Assembly: GCF_009017415.1 (NCBI RefSeq)
Contig: NC_092406.1
Span: 3,534,001-3,598,000 of the forward strand
Direction of reading: 5' to 3'
Source of the DNA: Aspergillus flavus
Taxonomy: Eukaryota > Ascomycota > Eurotiomycetes > Eurotiales > Aspergillaceae
Length of the DNA: 64,000 nucleotides
The position numbers and the translations under genes were made by a program. Under the pieces are notes generated by a model that was not told where the DNA came from, searched no databases, and worked only from the letters and a program-made list of their open reading frames with translations. Below are positions 22,422-34,525 of this stretch, piece after piece (positions within the stretch are counted from its first letter, which is position 1; the number at the start of each line of letters is the position of its first letter).

Positions 22422-24106
22422 ATGGCCGACTTCCTACTTTTCGAGGGCCCTATGGGCTACGGACTTTTCAAGGTCGCCCACCAGGGCGACAGCGTTGGCA
22501 ATCGCTTGAAGGAGGTCCAGGAGGGTGTTAACGATCTTTCTAAGTTTGGAAAAATGGTTGAGTTGGCTAGTTTTCTCCCATTCGAGTATGTCCAACTACC
22601 TGATGGGGCTCTTTGATAGAGACTGACCAGTCCTAGGAACAACAAGATGGCCTTGAGCGAAATCAACGACGTCTCGGAGGGTGTCGCCTCCGATACTCTT
22701 ATTTCCTTTCTCGAATTGAACCTTCCTAAGCCTAACAAGAAGAAGAAGGTTGTTCTGGGCGTTCTGGACAAGGCTTTGGCCGGAAGTATCAAGTCTGCCT
22801 TTTCTTTCGTTGACTGCGAAACCGGCGACACCAGCGAGGTTGTCCAAGACATGCTCCGTGGTATCAGGCTTCACGCTACTAAGTTGCTGAAGCAGCTTCG
22901 TGAGGGTGATATGGACACTGCTCAACTTGGTCTTGGTCACGCTTACTCCCGTGCCAAGGTCAAGTTCTCTGTCCAGCGTGACGATAACCATATCATCCAA
23001 GCTATTGCCATCCTTGACCAGCTCGACAAGGCCATCAACACATTCTCTATGAGGGTTCGGGAGTGGTACTCGTGGCATTTCCCTGAGCTCATCAAAATTG
23101 TTTCGGACAACCAGCGCTATGCCCAAATCGCTCTGTTCGTGAAGGACAAGACCACTTTGACTGACGATAAATTGCATGATCTTGCTGCGCTTGTGGAGGA
23201 CGATGAGGGTGTTGCCCAGAGCATTATCGATGCCGCGAAGCACAGTATGGGTCAAGAGATCTCTGAGACCGACATGGAGAACGTCACTTCTTTTGCGCAA
23301 AGAGTCGTCAGCCTTTCCCAGTACCGCAAGTCTCTGCATTCCTACCTGACTTCCAAGATGAGCGTCGTTGCGCCCAACCTTGCTGCCTTGATCGGAGAGA
23401 TCGTCGGTGCTCGTCTCATTTCGCACGCTGGAAGCTTGACCAACCTTTCCAAATACCCCGCTTCCACTGTGCAGATCCTCGGTGCTGAGAAGGCTCTCTT
23501 CAGGGCCTTGAAGACTAAGGGAAACACTCCTAAGTACGGTCTGCTGTACCACTCCTCTTTCATTGGCAAGGCTGGCCCCAAGAACAAGGGTCGGATCTCC
23601 CGATTCCTTGCGAACAAGTGCTCTATTGCCTCTAGAATCGATAATTTCTCTGAGGAGCCTACGACCAAGTTTGGTGAAGTCCTGAAGAAGCAGGTCGAGG
23701 AGCGTTTGGAGTTCTATGCTACCGGAGCCGCCCCTACTAAGAATGAAATCGCTATGGTATGTTATATTGCATTGTTGCCATCATTATGAACTATTGGGTG
23801 ATATACTAACTTTGCATGTAGAAAAATGCCATGGATGCTGTCTTAGCTGATATGGACATCGGTGCGGATCAGAGCGATGAAGAGATGGAAGATGCTGAGG
23901 CTGAGAGCAAGAAGGAGAAGAAGGATAAGAAGGAGAAGAAGAAGGAAAAGAAGGAGAAGAGTGAGAAGAAGGAGAAGAAGGAGAAGGGCGAGAAGGAAGA
24001 GAAGAAGAAGAAGAGGAAGTCCGATGTCGGTGAGGGCGAGTCTGAGAAGAAGAAGCGGAAGCACGACAGCGATGCTGAGCCGTCCAAGAAGAAGAAGAAG
24101 GTCTAA
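22422..24106 (+). CDS. nop56: nucleolar protein NOP56 (box C/D snoRNP core)
   Basis: A core protein of box C/D snoRNPs that acts with fibrillarin, Nop58 and Snu13 in 2'-O-methylation and processing of pre-rRNA in the nucleolus. Exons are 22422-22585, 22637-23756 and 23822-24106, giving 522 residues; introns are 51 and 65 nt. The N-terminal domain starts [18 protein letters not shown]. The Nop domain contains [20 protein letters not shown] and [20 protein letters not shown], the conserved snoRNA/Snu13 contact region. The last exon encodes a lysine/glutamate KKE tail typical of Nop56, Nop58 and Cbf5. ATG context (caccATGgc) is optimal. Confidence 0.97.
23906..24096 (+). repeat. AAG/GAG-rich low-complexity coding tract
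   Basis: A purine-only tract encoding the KKE tail of NOP56 with repeated AAGGAGAAG units. Strand-slippage length variation between strains is likely. Confidence 0.7.
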
Positions 24107-24710
24107 AGCACCATTTTCTGGGACATGAGGGCGTCATTGTCGCGGCGTTGTAGGGTTGATTTTGAGTTCATTTTCCTATATATGTTCTGTTTTACTTCAC
24201 GACTTGTTGGGCTGGGTATTTGTAAATTATTCGATTGAGGCCTCCGTCGTGCTAAAATTTGTCTGTAGCTCCTCAAAATGTCAATCGGATTTTTGTGTTC
24301 TACGTGGATCTGAGCATCATGCGATACTTTCACCTTAGCAGTTGCTAGTCTACTACATTACGTTCATTCAGCCCTACAGTTATTGAACCGCCATGGCGTT
24401 TGGGATCGGAAAGAAAAGGCGGAATTGTACTGCCGTTGTCCACTGAGACAAACTGCCGCAACCCCCCTCGAACAATGAACCAACCCCATTGCTTCTCAGT
24501 CAATGGCGATGGCCCGAGCCCTTGCATTCTCCGCAATCCTCCATTTATATGAGTTATGATGGCTGCAAGTGACACTAGCTCGGGATAGGACCCATAGAAG
24601 ATGATGATCTGCTGAAATCCTTGCTCTTGTGAATTTGAGAGTCTCTACTTTATCAATGAAGGCTTATCAAAGTTGATGCCCCCACATCCGCCTTCAGTTT
24701 CAGCCCCGCG
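24107..24710. other. intergenic, no gene seen
   Basis: A 600-bp tandem spacer between NOP56 and the next plus-strand gene. No clear promoter element stands out, and the short minus-strand frame at 24345-24575 was not supported. Confidence 0.5.
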
Positions 24711-25514
24711 ATGATGCCTACGAGTTTACCGACAATGGTTTTGAACTCGCCTAAGCCCAAGCGCAGCGCTTCAGAAGAATCCGATAGCTATAGCCCTTCT
24801 ATATCATCTCCATCCAGCGTCTCAGCTCCTAGCCTACCAGAAGTGAAGCTTCGCGAGGAAGAAGAGTTAGGGAGATATAGTCCCCGAGCCGCCGTTGCTG
24901 GTCGGCTAGGGCAGCTAGCCATACGTGGGGACCACTTCCCGACACCGCAATTTCTGAATGGCAATACAAGCCAGTCATCACTTGCGCATTCTGCACAATC
25001 GGGATGTTGGGCTACTTCCTATAGCAGTTCTTATGATATGTCCGAGACGAACTCAGCGACGGAAACCAACACTGTCGCGAGTGGGCCTGCTGAAGCAATT
25101 ATCGATGATCGGAGCAATGCTACGCCAATTCCTTTCCCCAAGAAACAGGCAACACAAAGCCCTCGCAAGAGACGAAACCCTCGTAAAACCCAACGACCAC
25201 GTAGGAAGTCACCACCTCCCACTAGCAGTGCAGCCGACGACTCGCTTACATGGCACGACTCCGAGATCACCGGCCATGATCCAAATGATCCAAATGACGA
25301 TGGATATGGTATCAATGGAATAGGTTTTAAACCGACAGCGGCAATGGCTTGGAACAGATCACAAAAGAGGCAGAAGCAGCTTGCAGAATGGAAGAGTCGT
25401 GAGGCAAGGGAAGCGCGAGAAAGAAGAAGGGAGAAACGAGATGCTGTCGGTTTCGAAAAGCTACGGACTATTCAATCGGGCGCCATCCACAAGAGAGTCA
25501 AATTTGACGTCTAA
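24711..25514 (+). CDS. fungal-specific protein of unknown function
   Basis: A single-exon frame of 267 residues starting at an ATG pair (the second ATG follows immediately). I do not recognise the family. The first two thirds are serine/proline-rich and probably disordered (PSISSPSSVSAPSLPEVK). A basic patch with several arginine/lysine pairs (PRKRRNPRKTQRPRRK, residues about 150-166) looks like a nuclear localisation signal. The C-terminus has a compact, conserved-looking segment, GINGIGFKPTAAMAWNRSQK, followed by an arginine/glutamate-rich helix. The regular codon frame, lack of stops and position between housekeeping genes support a real gene. A chromatin or transcription role is possible but not shown. 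Confidence 0.75.
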   Translation: MMPTSLPTMVLNSPKPKRSASEESDSYSPSISSPSSVSAPSLPEVKLREEEELGRYSPRAAVAGRLGQLAIRGDHFPTPQFLNGNTSQSSLAHSAQSGCWATSYSSSYDMSETNSATETNTVASGPAEAIIDDRSNATPIPFPKKQATQSPRKRRNPRKTQRPRRKSPPPTSSAADDSLTWHDSEITGHDPNDPNDDGYGINGIGFKPTAAMAWNRSQKRQKQLAEWKSREAREARERRREKRDAVGFEKLRTIQSGAIHKRVKFDV

Positions 25515-25805
25515 CGTGGGTTCGCCTGCCTATTTCTCTGTCCTTTTCTCTTTTCTTTTCTTTTCTCTTCTATTCTGTCTTTGTCTTTGGTCTCTCATAT
25601 TTTTGGATTGAAGCAACTTTGGATGCAATGGAGTATGGGATATGAATGAGCTGGCGTTGATTTGGATATTGATATGCGATCACGAAACTATTTATCCTTG
25701 ACAGGCTGGAGCCTTATGAGATAGAAATATGTACTGTACATCCCACTCGAAATTTTACAAAGCGATCCCAGGAAACTCCATGACTCCGGGCAATGCGCGA
25801 AAGGG

Positions 25806-26473
25806 CTACCAGAACTTATAGTTTGAAAGGTTCGTCCAGCTCTTCTTTTTCTTCTCTTCCTCTGCCAAGCGCGCGACCTCCGCAGCTTTCTCTTCCTTTT
25901 CTCGCTGTTTCTTGATCTTCAGCTCTTTCATCAACTCCACAGCTTGTTTCATACCGTCCAACTCTTGTACTCGACGCCGCTGGCAGAACTCGTGCGCTGC
26001 GAGAGAGGTAAGGGCGAATGCACCAACAGCCCAATTGGAAGCGGTCCATAATGAGCGCAATCCTAAACAATCATTGCTTTAGTATTACCAAACGTTATGA
26101 CCTAAGGAAAGCCGAGTGAAGGAGATTATTTACCTCCTAATACACCTCTGATGCCACCAATTCCGAACCCTGCTCCAATACCTAGAAGTAGGGAGTCTCG
26201 TGCGCAAGGTGCTTTGTAGAATGATGTGACATCTTTAAGTGACATTGACTTCATAGCTTCCGTGACTGTAGCATCTTTCGAGCCCCTTCCAGAGGGCCCA
26301 GCTCCTGTTGCTAGCACGTTCGCAGACTCTTCGGGGTTCCCAAAAGCATCCCATAGCTTTCCGACCTGTGATTTAGGAAATTCATGCTTCGGCTTGTTTT
26401 GGTGGGAGGTTTCTTGGGAGCTGTTATGTTGCTCGACATTCGGCGTAGACGATTCCAGTGTGTCCCCCGCCAT
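25806..26473 (-). CDS. cox20: cytochrome c oxidase assembly protein COX20
   Basis: An inner-membrane chaperone that accompanies newly made Cox2 for maturation. Two exons, 26473-26134 and 26062-25806, are joined over a 71-nt intron (GTAAAT..GTTTAG) and give 198 residues. The conserved region begins KDVTSFYKAPCARDSLLLG. It contains two short hydrophobic helices around GIGAGFGIGGIRGVLGG and NWAVGAFALTSLAAHEFC, the paired transmembrane segments of the family. The C-terminal tail is a charged helix rich in lysine and glutamate. The gene is divergent from POL2. A CCAATCA element at 26506-26512 lies 33 bp upstream of its ATG. Confidence 0.9.
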
Positions 26474-26505
26474 AGCGTATTATTTATACTGAATTGTTGC
26501 TTAAA

Positions 26506-26512
26506 CCAATCA
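26506..26512 (+). promoter_or_regulatory. CCAAT box (CCAATCA)
   Basis: The motif CCAATCA fits the binding site of the HAP/CBF complex, which in fungi controls respiratory genes. It sits next to COX20. Its closeness to the ATG makes a role in transcription uncertain. Confidence 0.3.
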
Positions 26513-26648
26513 ACACGTACTATTACCTAGATCACTGACAGACTCTTGCAGGAACAATGATGGATCGGAGAATGTATGATCCGAAGATAATCAAATACTG
26601 CCATTTCTGGTTAATTTTACCGTGGGCGGTGGACGTCTGGCCGAAGAC

Positions 26649-26674
26649 ACGCGTATAGTGGAACGCGAACGCGT
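26649..26674. promoter_or_regulatory. MCB (MluI cell-cycle box) pair upstream of POL2
   Basis: Two exact ACGCGT palindromes (26649-26654 and 26669-26674) with an ACGCGA half-variant between them (26663-26668) lie about 250-275 bp before the POL2 start. In yeasts ACGCGT is the MBF (Mbp1-Swi6) site that drives G1/S expression of DNA replication genes including POL2. COX20 shares this 451-bp intergenic region but is not a known MBF target. Confidence 0.7.
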
Positions 26675-26924
26675 CGGGGGCACCCGCAGATTGGCAACCA
26701 AATTTGGGCTCTTCAGTAGCTTAGCATGATCTAAGTTAACAAGATTGTGTACACTAGGCCTTCAAGCTTTGATCAATTTCTATTGAGTGTACAATTTGGC
26801 AGGAACCAAACATGCCCATTCTGTGTTCTACTAATAACTAATACTTAACGTTTGCGTTCCATGCTTAACCAACTTTCACATATCCCACAGTGATCCAGCC
26901 CTAGCCAGCGGGCGTGTCGTCGCA

Positions 26925-29900
26925 ATGCCTATAAGGAAACCCAGCAAGTACGGAAACAAGTTTCGGTCGAACGCTGCATCTTTCAAGCCGAAACGGACAA
27001 AGACCATCGAATTTTCTTCTCTTCGATCGACAGAAGCCACATCCCAAGATGAGAAATTCGAGGCGATTCGGCTGGCGAACAGCATCGACGAATCCTTGGG
27101 ATTTCCGCGCTTTGAGTCCGGTGAGAAAAGGGTCGGCTGGCTTACCAACATGCATAGTACTTCAGTAGAGGATCCGAATATACCCGGAGGACGCGCCGGT
27201 GTGGACTATTACTTTCTTGAAGACAACGGCGGAAGTTTCAAGGCAACGGTTGAATACGACCCATATTTCCTCATCGCAGTGAAGAAGGGACACGAGGCTG
27301 AAGTTGAAGAATGGTGTCGAAGAATGTTCGAAGGGCTTATCAAAAAGGTCACGAGAGTAGAGAAAGAAGATCTCAAGCTACCGAACCATTTGCTCGGACA
27401 CCGGAGGACTTTCCTTCAAATGTACTTTGCAAATGTGAGCCATCTGTTGGAAGTTCGAAGGACACTTCTACCACTGGCGGAAAAGAACAAGAAAAATGTG
27501 AATGTGATGGATACTTACGTGGAGATTTCAAGGTTTGTTGGACTTAGGTGAATACTATCTGGATTGGTTAGGAGCTAACTCATTTCTTAAGCGCAAATGC
27601 TGGCTTTGATCTCTTTGACGACGAAATAATTAATGAGTCACGATCTAATGGAACTATGGAAGCGAGTGATTTTATAATTGATATTCGGGAATATGACGTT
27701 CCTTACCATGTTAGAGTGGCGATTGACAAAGGTGGGGGACTCCCTCCTATGATGTGGATTACCTGACTGACAAAACATCTTGCAGATATCCGTATAGGAA
27801 AATGGTACACTGTAGAGGCAAAACACGGTGTGATCTCATTGACCTGCATAGAGGAACGAGTCCAACGTCCTGACCCAGTTGTTCTTGCTTTTGATATTGA
27901 AACAACTAAACTGCCGCTGAAATTCCCTGACTCTGTCATCGACCAAATTATGATGATTTCGTACATGATTGACGGGCAAGGTTTCTTGATTACGAATCGG
28001 GAGATAGTTTCTGAAGATATCAACGATTTCGAGTACACGCCCAAGCCCGAATACTATGGTCCTTTTATGATTTTCAACGAGCCCGATGAAAGGAGTGTTC
28101 TAGAACGGTTCTTTGGGCACATAAAAGAGGCCAAACCAACTGTTATCGCTACATATAACGGTGACTTTTTTGATTGGCCGTTTGTTGAAGCGAGAGCAAG
28201 TGTCCTTGGGATCGACATGTATACGGAGATTGGATTTCGTAAAAACAGTGAGGACATTTATCAGAGCGATCACTGTGTGCATATGGATTGCTTTGCTTGG
28301 GTCAACCGTGATAGTTACCTCCCTCAGGGAAGTCGTGGTTTGAAAGCTGTCACTGTTGCAAAGCTCGGATATGACCCTGATGAACTTGACCCGGAACTCA
28401 TGACTCCGTACGCAAGTGAACGCCCTCAAACACTAGCTGAATATTCGGTGTCCGATGCCGTCGCCACATATTACTTGTATATGAAATACGTCCATCCTTT
28501 CATCTTCTCGCTTTGTACAATTGTCCCCCTTAATCCCGATGACACCCTGCGGAAAGGAACAGGTACACTTTGTGAGATGCTACTGATGGTTCAAGCATAT
28601 CAGGGCGAAATCGTTCTGCCTAACAAGCACAAGGAACCCCCAGAGGCTTTCTATGAAGGCCATCTGCTGGAGTCAGAGACATATGTTGGTGGACACGTGG
28701 AAAGTATTGAGGCTGGTGTGTTTCGAAGTGATATCCCCGTTACATTCAAGATTGATCCTACTGCCATCGACGAGCTTCTTCGGGATTTAGATGCGGCTTT
28801 GAAATTCAGCATTGAAGTGGAAGAGAAAAAGTCATTGGATGACGTTGTCAACTACGAGGAAGTCAAGGGACAGATCTCCAAGCTTCTAATCGCTCTAAAA
28901 GAAAATCCAAACAGGGACGAGAATCCTTTCATCTACCATTTGGATGTTGCTTCCATGTACCCGAATATCATCACCACAAATCGACTACAGCCAGACGCCA
29001 TGATCCAGGAATCCAACTGCGCTGCCTGCGACTTCAACCGACCTGGCAAAACCTGTGATAGACGAATGCCGTGGGCATGGAGAGGCGAATTTCTTCCTGC
29101 TAAACGTGATGAATATAACATGGTTCGACAAGCGGTTGCAAACGAAAGATTCCCAGGCAAGACAAAAAACAGTCCGATGAGGTTGTTTAGCGATATGAGC
29201 GCCGAAGAACAATCCGCCATAGTCAAAAAGAGGCTTCAGGACTACAGTAAGAAGATTTATCACAAAATTCATGACAGCAAGACAATAGTCCGAGAGGCTA
29301 TTATCTGCCAACGAGAGAATCCATTCTACGTGAACACGGTCCGCAACTTCCGAGATCGCCGATATGATTTCAAAGGCAAGCAGAAAGTTTGGAAAAACAA
29401 GACTGATTCTCTCAAATCGTCAGGTGCTTCGGCGGCGGACATTGAAGAAGCAAAGAAGATGATTATTTTGTTCGACTCGCTGCAGCTTGCCCATAAAGTC
29501 ATCCTAAACAGTTTCTATGGTTACGTCATGAGAAAGGGGTCTCGATGGTATTCACTGGAAATGGCTGGCGTGACGTGTTTGACAGGTGCTCGAATCATTC
29601 AGATGGCAAGAGAGCTAGTCGAACGTATCGGTCGTCCACTGGAGCTTGACACAGACGGTATCTGGTGTATGCTTCCTGGATCCTTCCCCGAAAACTTTTC
29701 CTTCACTCTGAAGAATGGGAAGAAGCTAGGGATTTCTTATCCATGTGTTATGCTGAATCACCTTGTCCATGGAAGTTATACGAATCACCAGTACCAAACC
29801 CTTGTCGATCCAAAGACCTTCAGATACGAGACGCATAGCGACAACTCCATTTTCTTCGAGGTTGATGGGCCGTATAAAGCAATGATTCTGCCAACCTCGA

Positions 29901-32900
29901 AAGAAGAGGACAAGAACTTGAAGAAGCGCTATGCTGTTTTCAATCATGATGGGTCTTTGGCTGAATTGAAGGGATTCGAAGTCAAGCGGAGAGGAGAGTT
30001 GAAGCTGATTAAGATTTTCCAGACTCAAATCTTCAAGTTCTTCTTAGAAGGAACGTCGCTTGAAGAAACATATGCCGCTGTAGCCCGAGTAGCTGACAGA
30101 TGGCTGGATGTGCTATATGAACATGGAGCTACATTAGCCGATGAGGAATTGATCGAACTCATTTCCGAGAACAGAAGTATGACGAAGACCCTGGAAGAAT
30201 ACGGTAGCCAAAAGTCCACATCTATCACTACAGCACGCCGTCTAGCAGAGTTCTTGGGAGAGCAAATGGTCAAAGACAAAGGTCTCAACTGCAAATACAT
30301 CATATCTGCAAGGCCAAGAAATACACCTGTTACAGAGAGAGCTATTCCAGTAGCGATCTTCTCGGCTGAGGAGAATGTGAAACGGTTTTTCTTGCGGAAG
30401 TGGTTGAAAGATGATCCTGGTGATTGTGATCCTCGAACTGTGATCGACTGGGATTATTATCTAGAGCGATTGGGATCTGTCGTGCAAAAACTTATCACAA
30501 TCCCTGCTGCTCTTCAGAAGGTCCGCAACCCAGTGCCTCGAGTCGCTCACCCAGATTGGCTGCAGAGGCGGATCAATGTGAAGGATGACAAGTTCAAGCA
30601 AATTAAGATGACAGACGTATTTGCGAAGAGCGAGAAAAACCCACTGACAGACATCTCGACGAACATACTCGACCATCGTGTGCAACACGCCGGTGATATT
30701 GGTGAGGTAATTGCAAGCTCAACTGAGAAGTTGAAGTCCTCCCCCAACAGTAAGACATCGCAGAAAAGAAAGCTTCCCGAAGGTCCTACGAAAACTTCTC
30801 TCGACCCTTTTGCTAGCCTGCCATCAAGGATGCCGCCAATGGCAGATGACTATGTTGGATTCTTGAAATATCAAAAGCAAAAGTGGAAAATCCAGAAGCA
30901 AGCACGCATCCGCCGCCGCCAGCTTTTCGGCGAAAGGACAAATATTGCTAATGACTCTTTGAGCCACCTTTTCAGAAACCAGGCTGAGCTTCTTTATATC
31001 AGTACCTGGCAAGTTTTGCAGCTCTCTGAAACGACAAGGCCAGGCATCGTTCGAGCTTTTGTCTTGATTGATAAAAAGATTCACACTCTCACAGTCAAGG
31101 TTCCCCGGCAGATGTACATCAATCTGAAACGAGAGTCTCTCCCTGATGTTGATGTTCCAGACTGTGAGGTCGAGAAAGTCAATCACACTTTACCGAACGG
31201 GCACCCTTCGGTGCATCTGTTTAAATTGACCTTGTCTGAGGAGACCTATTTGCGTGAGGCTGATAAAATGGATACACTTCTACAACACCCGAGCATCGAA
31301 GGTGTCTATGAGAAGAGCATTCCTCTAAATGTACGTGCTATTCTGAAACTTGGTAGTATATGTACTTTCGACGAGGAACAGCGAGGTGTTCTGGGAGAAG
31401 GATTAGACAGTGGATTTGACCTGTCGACTCTATGCCGTACATCCTCAGAGCAGCCTTATCTCATGGACTCGCCGTTGGTCTATCACTACTTGTACCATGT
31501 TGCTTCCGGTGATAGGCAGATCTTCGCCCTTTTCTCCACAACAAAGAGTGAGGCGCATGTTGTTATCTTGAACCGCACGAGGGACGTCCAGGGCCTTCCA
31601 AACGTCGACAAGATATATACAGATCTTCTTATGCGACGGAAGCAGAACGCTTCCGGAGATGAGCCTCAAAATGCCTTCGAATACCAGGAGAAGATTCACT
31701 TCCGAACAATGCAAGTCACGACCAGAAGAAAGGCATATCTAGAGGTCGGCGACTTGATCAAGAAATTTAGAAGCGAAGAAACCCAGCCAACTGTTCTTGT
31801 CATACAATCGCAGCAAAGAAGTCGCCTGTGCCACGACATCCCCATGCTCAGGGAGTATCCAATCATGTCGGTGAAACCAGAAGTATCTGATATGGATCTA
31901 CCCCCTCTAGGCTGGCAGGCATTCATTGCAAGACGACTTGTTACACACTACCTGTATCTATCGGCTTGGATCCAGCATCTGACTATGTTGGCAAGATACG
32001 GCGACGTTCCCCTCTGCAACTTAGAAAGTGACGACCCACGGTATCTTATTGACATATCATATGCCAGGCGCCTTCAACAGAACAACGTCGTCCTCTGGTG
32101 GTCTTCCGGTCCAAGGCCTGATCATGCAGGGTACGAGAAGGACGACATAACGGGCCCTCTAGAGAAGGTGTCCATGCCATCTGTCAATGTTCCAAGCGCT
32201 TACACCACCGTGTGTATCGAGCTTGAAGTTCGCAATCTTGCCATTAATACTATCCTGACATCCTCGATTATTAACGAAATGGAAGGCGCTGATACACTTC
32301 TGGCATCATCCGAACCTTCAGCTGATTCGAATGGTTCCGGCGTCCTTTATTCGGAGAAGGCGTTCGCTTCAGCGGGTGCGATTGTACTACGGGAGATGGT
32401 GAAACACTGGTGGACTGAGGCCTGCGAAGGAAACAATATGGCAGATATCATGGTGCAGCACCTGATTCGCTGGGTAGAGAGCCCGGTCTCGTGTCTTTAC
32501 GATCGGTCTCTACACAACTACGTGCGCATGTTGTCCAGGAAGTCGTTTCAGCGACTAATGGCTGAGTTTAGACGCGTAGGGTCTAATATTATCTTCGCTA
32601 GCTCCACGCGCCTCTTGCTTCAGACAACCAAGGCCGAAGTCGGAAATGCCTACGCATACAGTCAATACGTATTAAAGTCGATCCGTGCCAACCCGTCTTT
32701 CCATTTCATTGATCTCGAAATCAAGGAATACTGGGATTACCTGATCTGGTATGATGAGTACAACTACGGCGGAAAAGGCTGTCGGGAGGTAGTCGGATCA
32801 GATGAACAGGAACTGGAAACTGTCATGCATTGGCAGCTCAGCCGTTTCCTCCCGGGCCCAATGCAGACCATCTTTCATGATTGGGTGGTTGAATATATCG

Positions 32901-33733
32901 ACTTGATGCACGGTGTCAAACACCCTGAATCAGCCGACTCGTCCACTCCCCGAATGACGCAAATCCCAATCGGGCGCCCGACCGACGAGGACGACGATGA
33001 AGTATCTGCCGTCCTCGCGGAGAAATTCTCGAAGCCCTTGAAGAAGCAAATCTCTGGTCTCATTCGCCGTCAGCGCGAGGAAATGCTACACCCCGAACTT
33101 GCATCAGACTACCTTTTCCCCGTCCTTCCTGGAGTCTTGTCGGACCCTAACGAGGAGAAGCGCAACCCCGTATTAGAATTGGTCAAAATGTTGATGCAGG
33201 TCCTTAGTCTTTCCAAGACGACGAGTTTGGAGAATCGACTTCTACGTCGCGAACTCCTGGCCATGTTTGAGGTGCGAGAGTTCAGTAAAGAGGGTCGATT
33301 TGAGAACCCGGCTGCCAGCCTGAAACTTCCCGAGCTTACCTGCAGCGCTTGCTGCTTGATTCGAGATCTAGACCTGTGCCGCGATGAAGATGTCCTCCCG
33401 GATCCCGGATCTGACCCAAGCAAGGCCGTGACGAAGCCCTGGCGCTGTCCTTTCTGTCAGACAGAATATGATAGACTGGCTCAGGAAGAGATCCTTATCG
33501 GCCAGGTCCATGGACTGATCGTTGGCTGGCAGACACAGGATTTAAAATGCTCCAAATGTGGAGGGCTGAAGGTTAGCGAGTTCATGGAGCATTGTTCGTG
33601 CAGTGGCAAATGGGTGGAAACCATGGACCGTGCAGAAGCGGAAAAGAAACTGCGAGTCCTCAACAGTGTCGCGAAGTTTCATGGGCTTAAGCTTTTGGAG
33701 AATGTTGTGGAAGGAGTTCTAGAACAGATATGA
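26925..33733 (+). CDS. pol2: DNA polymerase epsilon catalytic subunit A (POL2)
   Basis: The leading-strand replicative polymerase with proofreading exonuclease. Exons are 26925-27532, 27592-27731 and 27786-33733 (introns 59 and 54 nt), giving 2231 residues, close to yeast Pol2 (2222). The exonuclease domain has VLAFDIETTKLPLKF (Exo I, about residue 285), YNGDFFDWPFVEAR (Exo II, about 375) and YSVSDAVATYYLY (Exo III, about 470). The polymerase domain has motif A DVASMYPNIITTNR (about 640), motif B KVILNSFYGYVMRKGS (about 822) and motif C ELDTDGIWCMLP (about 872). The inactive C-terminal polymerase half follows, then two cysteine clusters: CSACC with CPFC, and CSKC with CSCSGKW, the second of which binds Dpb2. 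All catalytic acidic residues are present. Confidence 0.98.
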
Positions 33734-34525
33734 TCGAATTCGTGCGTCTTTTTTTTTTTTTTTTCTTTTCTTTTTATCTGCTTTCATGACTTTTGGTCGG
33801 TACATATGTGTACATGGGAGTAAGAAGGACGGAACAATCATTTTTAAGTACTATACACGGCGTTTGGGATGCTGGGGGGGATCTTAATCTGGGAGGGTTT
33901 TATTGTATAGTATATCCATCAGCGTATGTATGCGTCTGTAATGTCATGGAATGTTACAAAACCCAAAAATGGTGAACTTATTTGACCTGTCAATCTATTG
34001 AATAAGGTTGGAACCGGCCGTCACGAAGAAATCACTCATTTTCTCTTCTGTCTCCACAGTGTTCAGATCCTCTCCTAGTCCTCCGTCACCTCCAAGAGTT
34101 CTTTGTTCATGATAGTCTTGGTATTTATACTTGCGGAGATCCATCGTTTTATATCAGTCAAGCCCCCACCCTAACGTTTTATCAGCGGCGACGGTTATCG
34201 AAACAGCGTTCCAACCAATTAATTAACCCCGCCATTGATTTCCGCGACGATTTCACCGCAAGTGCGACAGACCCATCCCACCGTCCCTGCGACCGGTGAA
34301 CCTCTCAAACCGGTGGGTTCTCTTGCCAAGCGGACATATCTGCAGCCAATTTGACTATAAGGGGTCGGGTCACCCTACAGTTTGACAGTCTCTTGCTGAC
34401 GATATAGTCAACAGTGCAGGCTCACGAAGCGCGTCCCATCCTTTTCTGCTCCATCGCGCGGAGACCAAACTACTTCTTTCGACTACGAAGGACTCCCCGG
34501 TTGGATACTTTATTTCTCTCCTTAA
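33734..34525. other. intergenic, promoter of CaM kinase
   Basis: An 800-bp spacer. A 16-nt T run (33749-33764) follows the POL2 stop. A CCAAT box lies at 34215-34219, about 310 bp before the kinase start. No other feature is supported. Confidence 0.5.

Noticed and set aside
22596..23552. 318-codon minus-strand frame opposite NOP56
   Set aside because: Shadow of NOP56 caused by codon bias; no splice or start context.
23757..23821. snoRNA in the NOP56 intron, as in animals
   Set aside because: The intron is only 65 nt and lacks paired C and D boxes.
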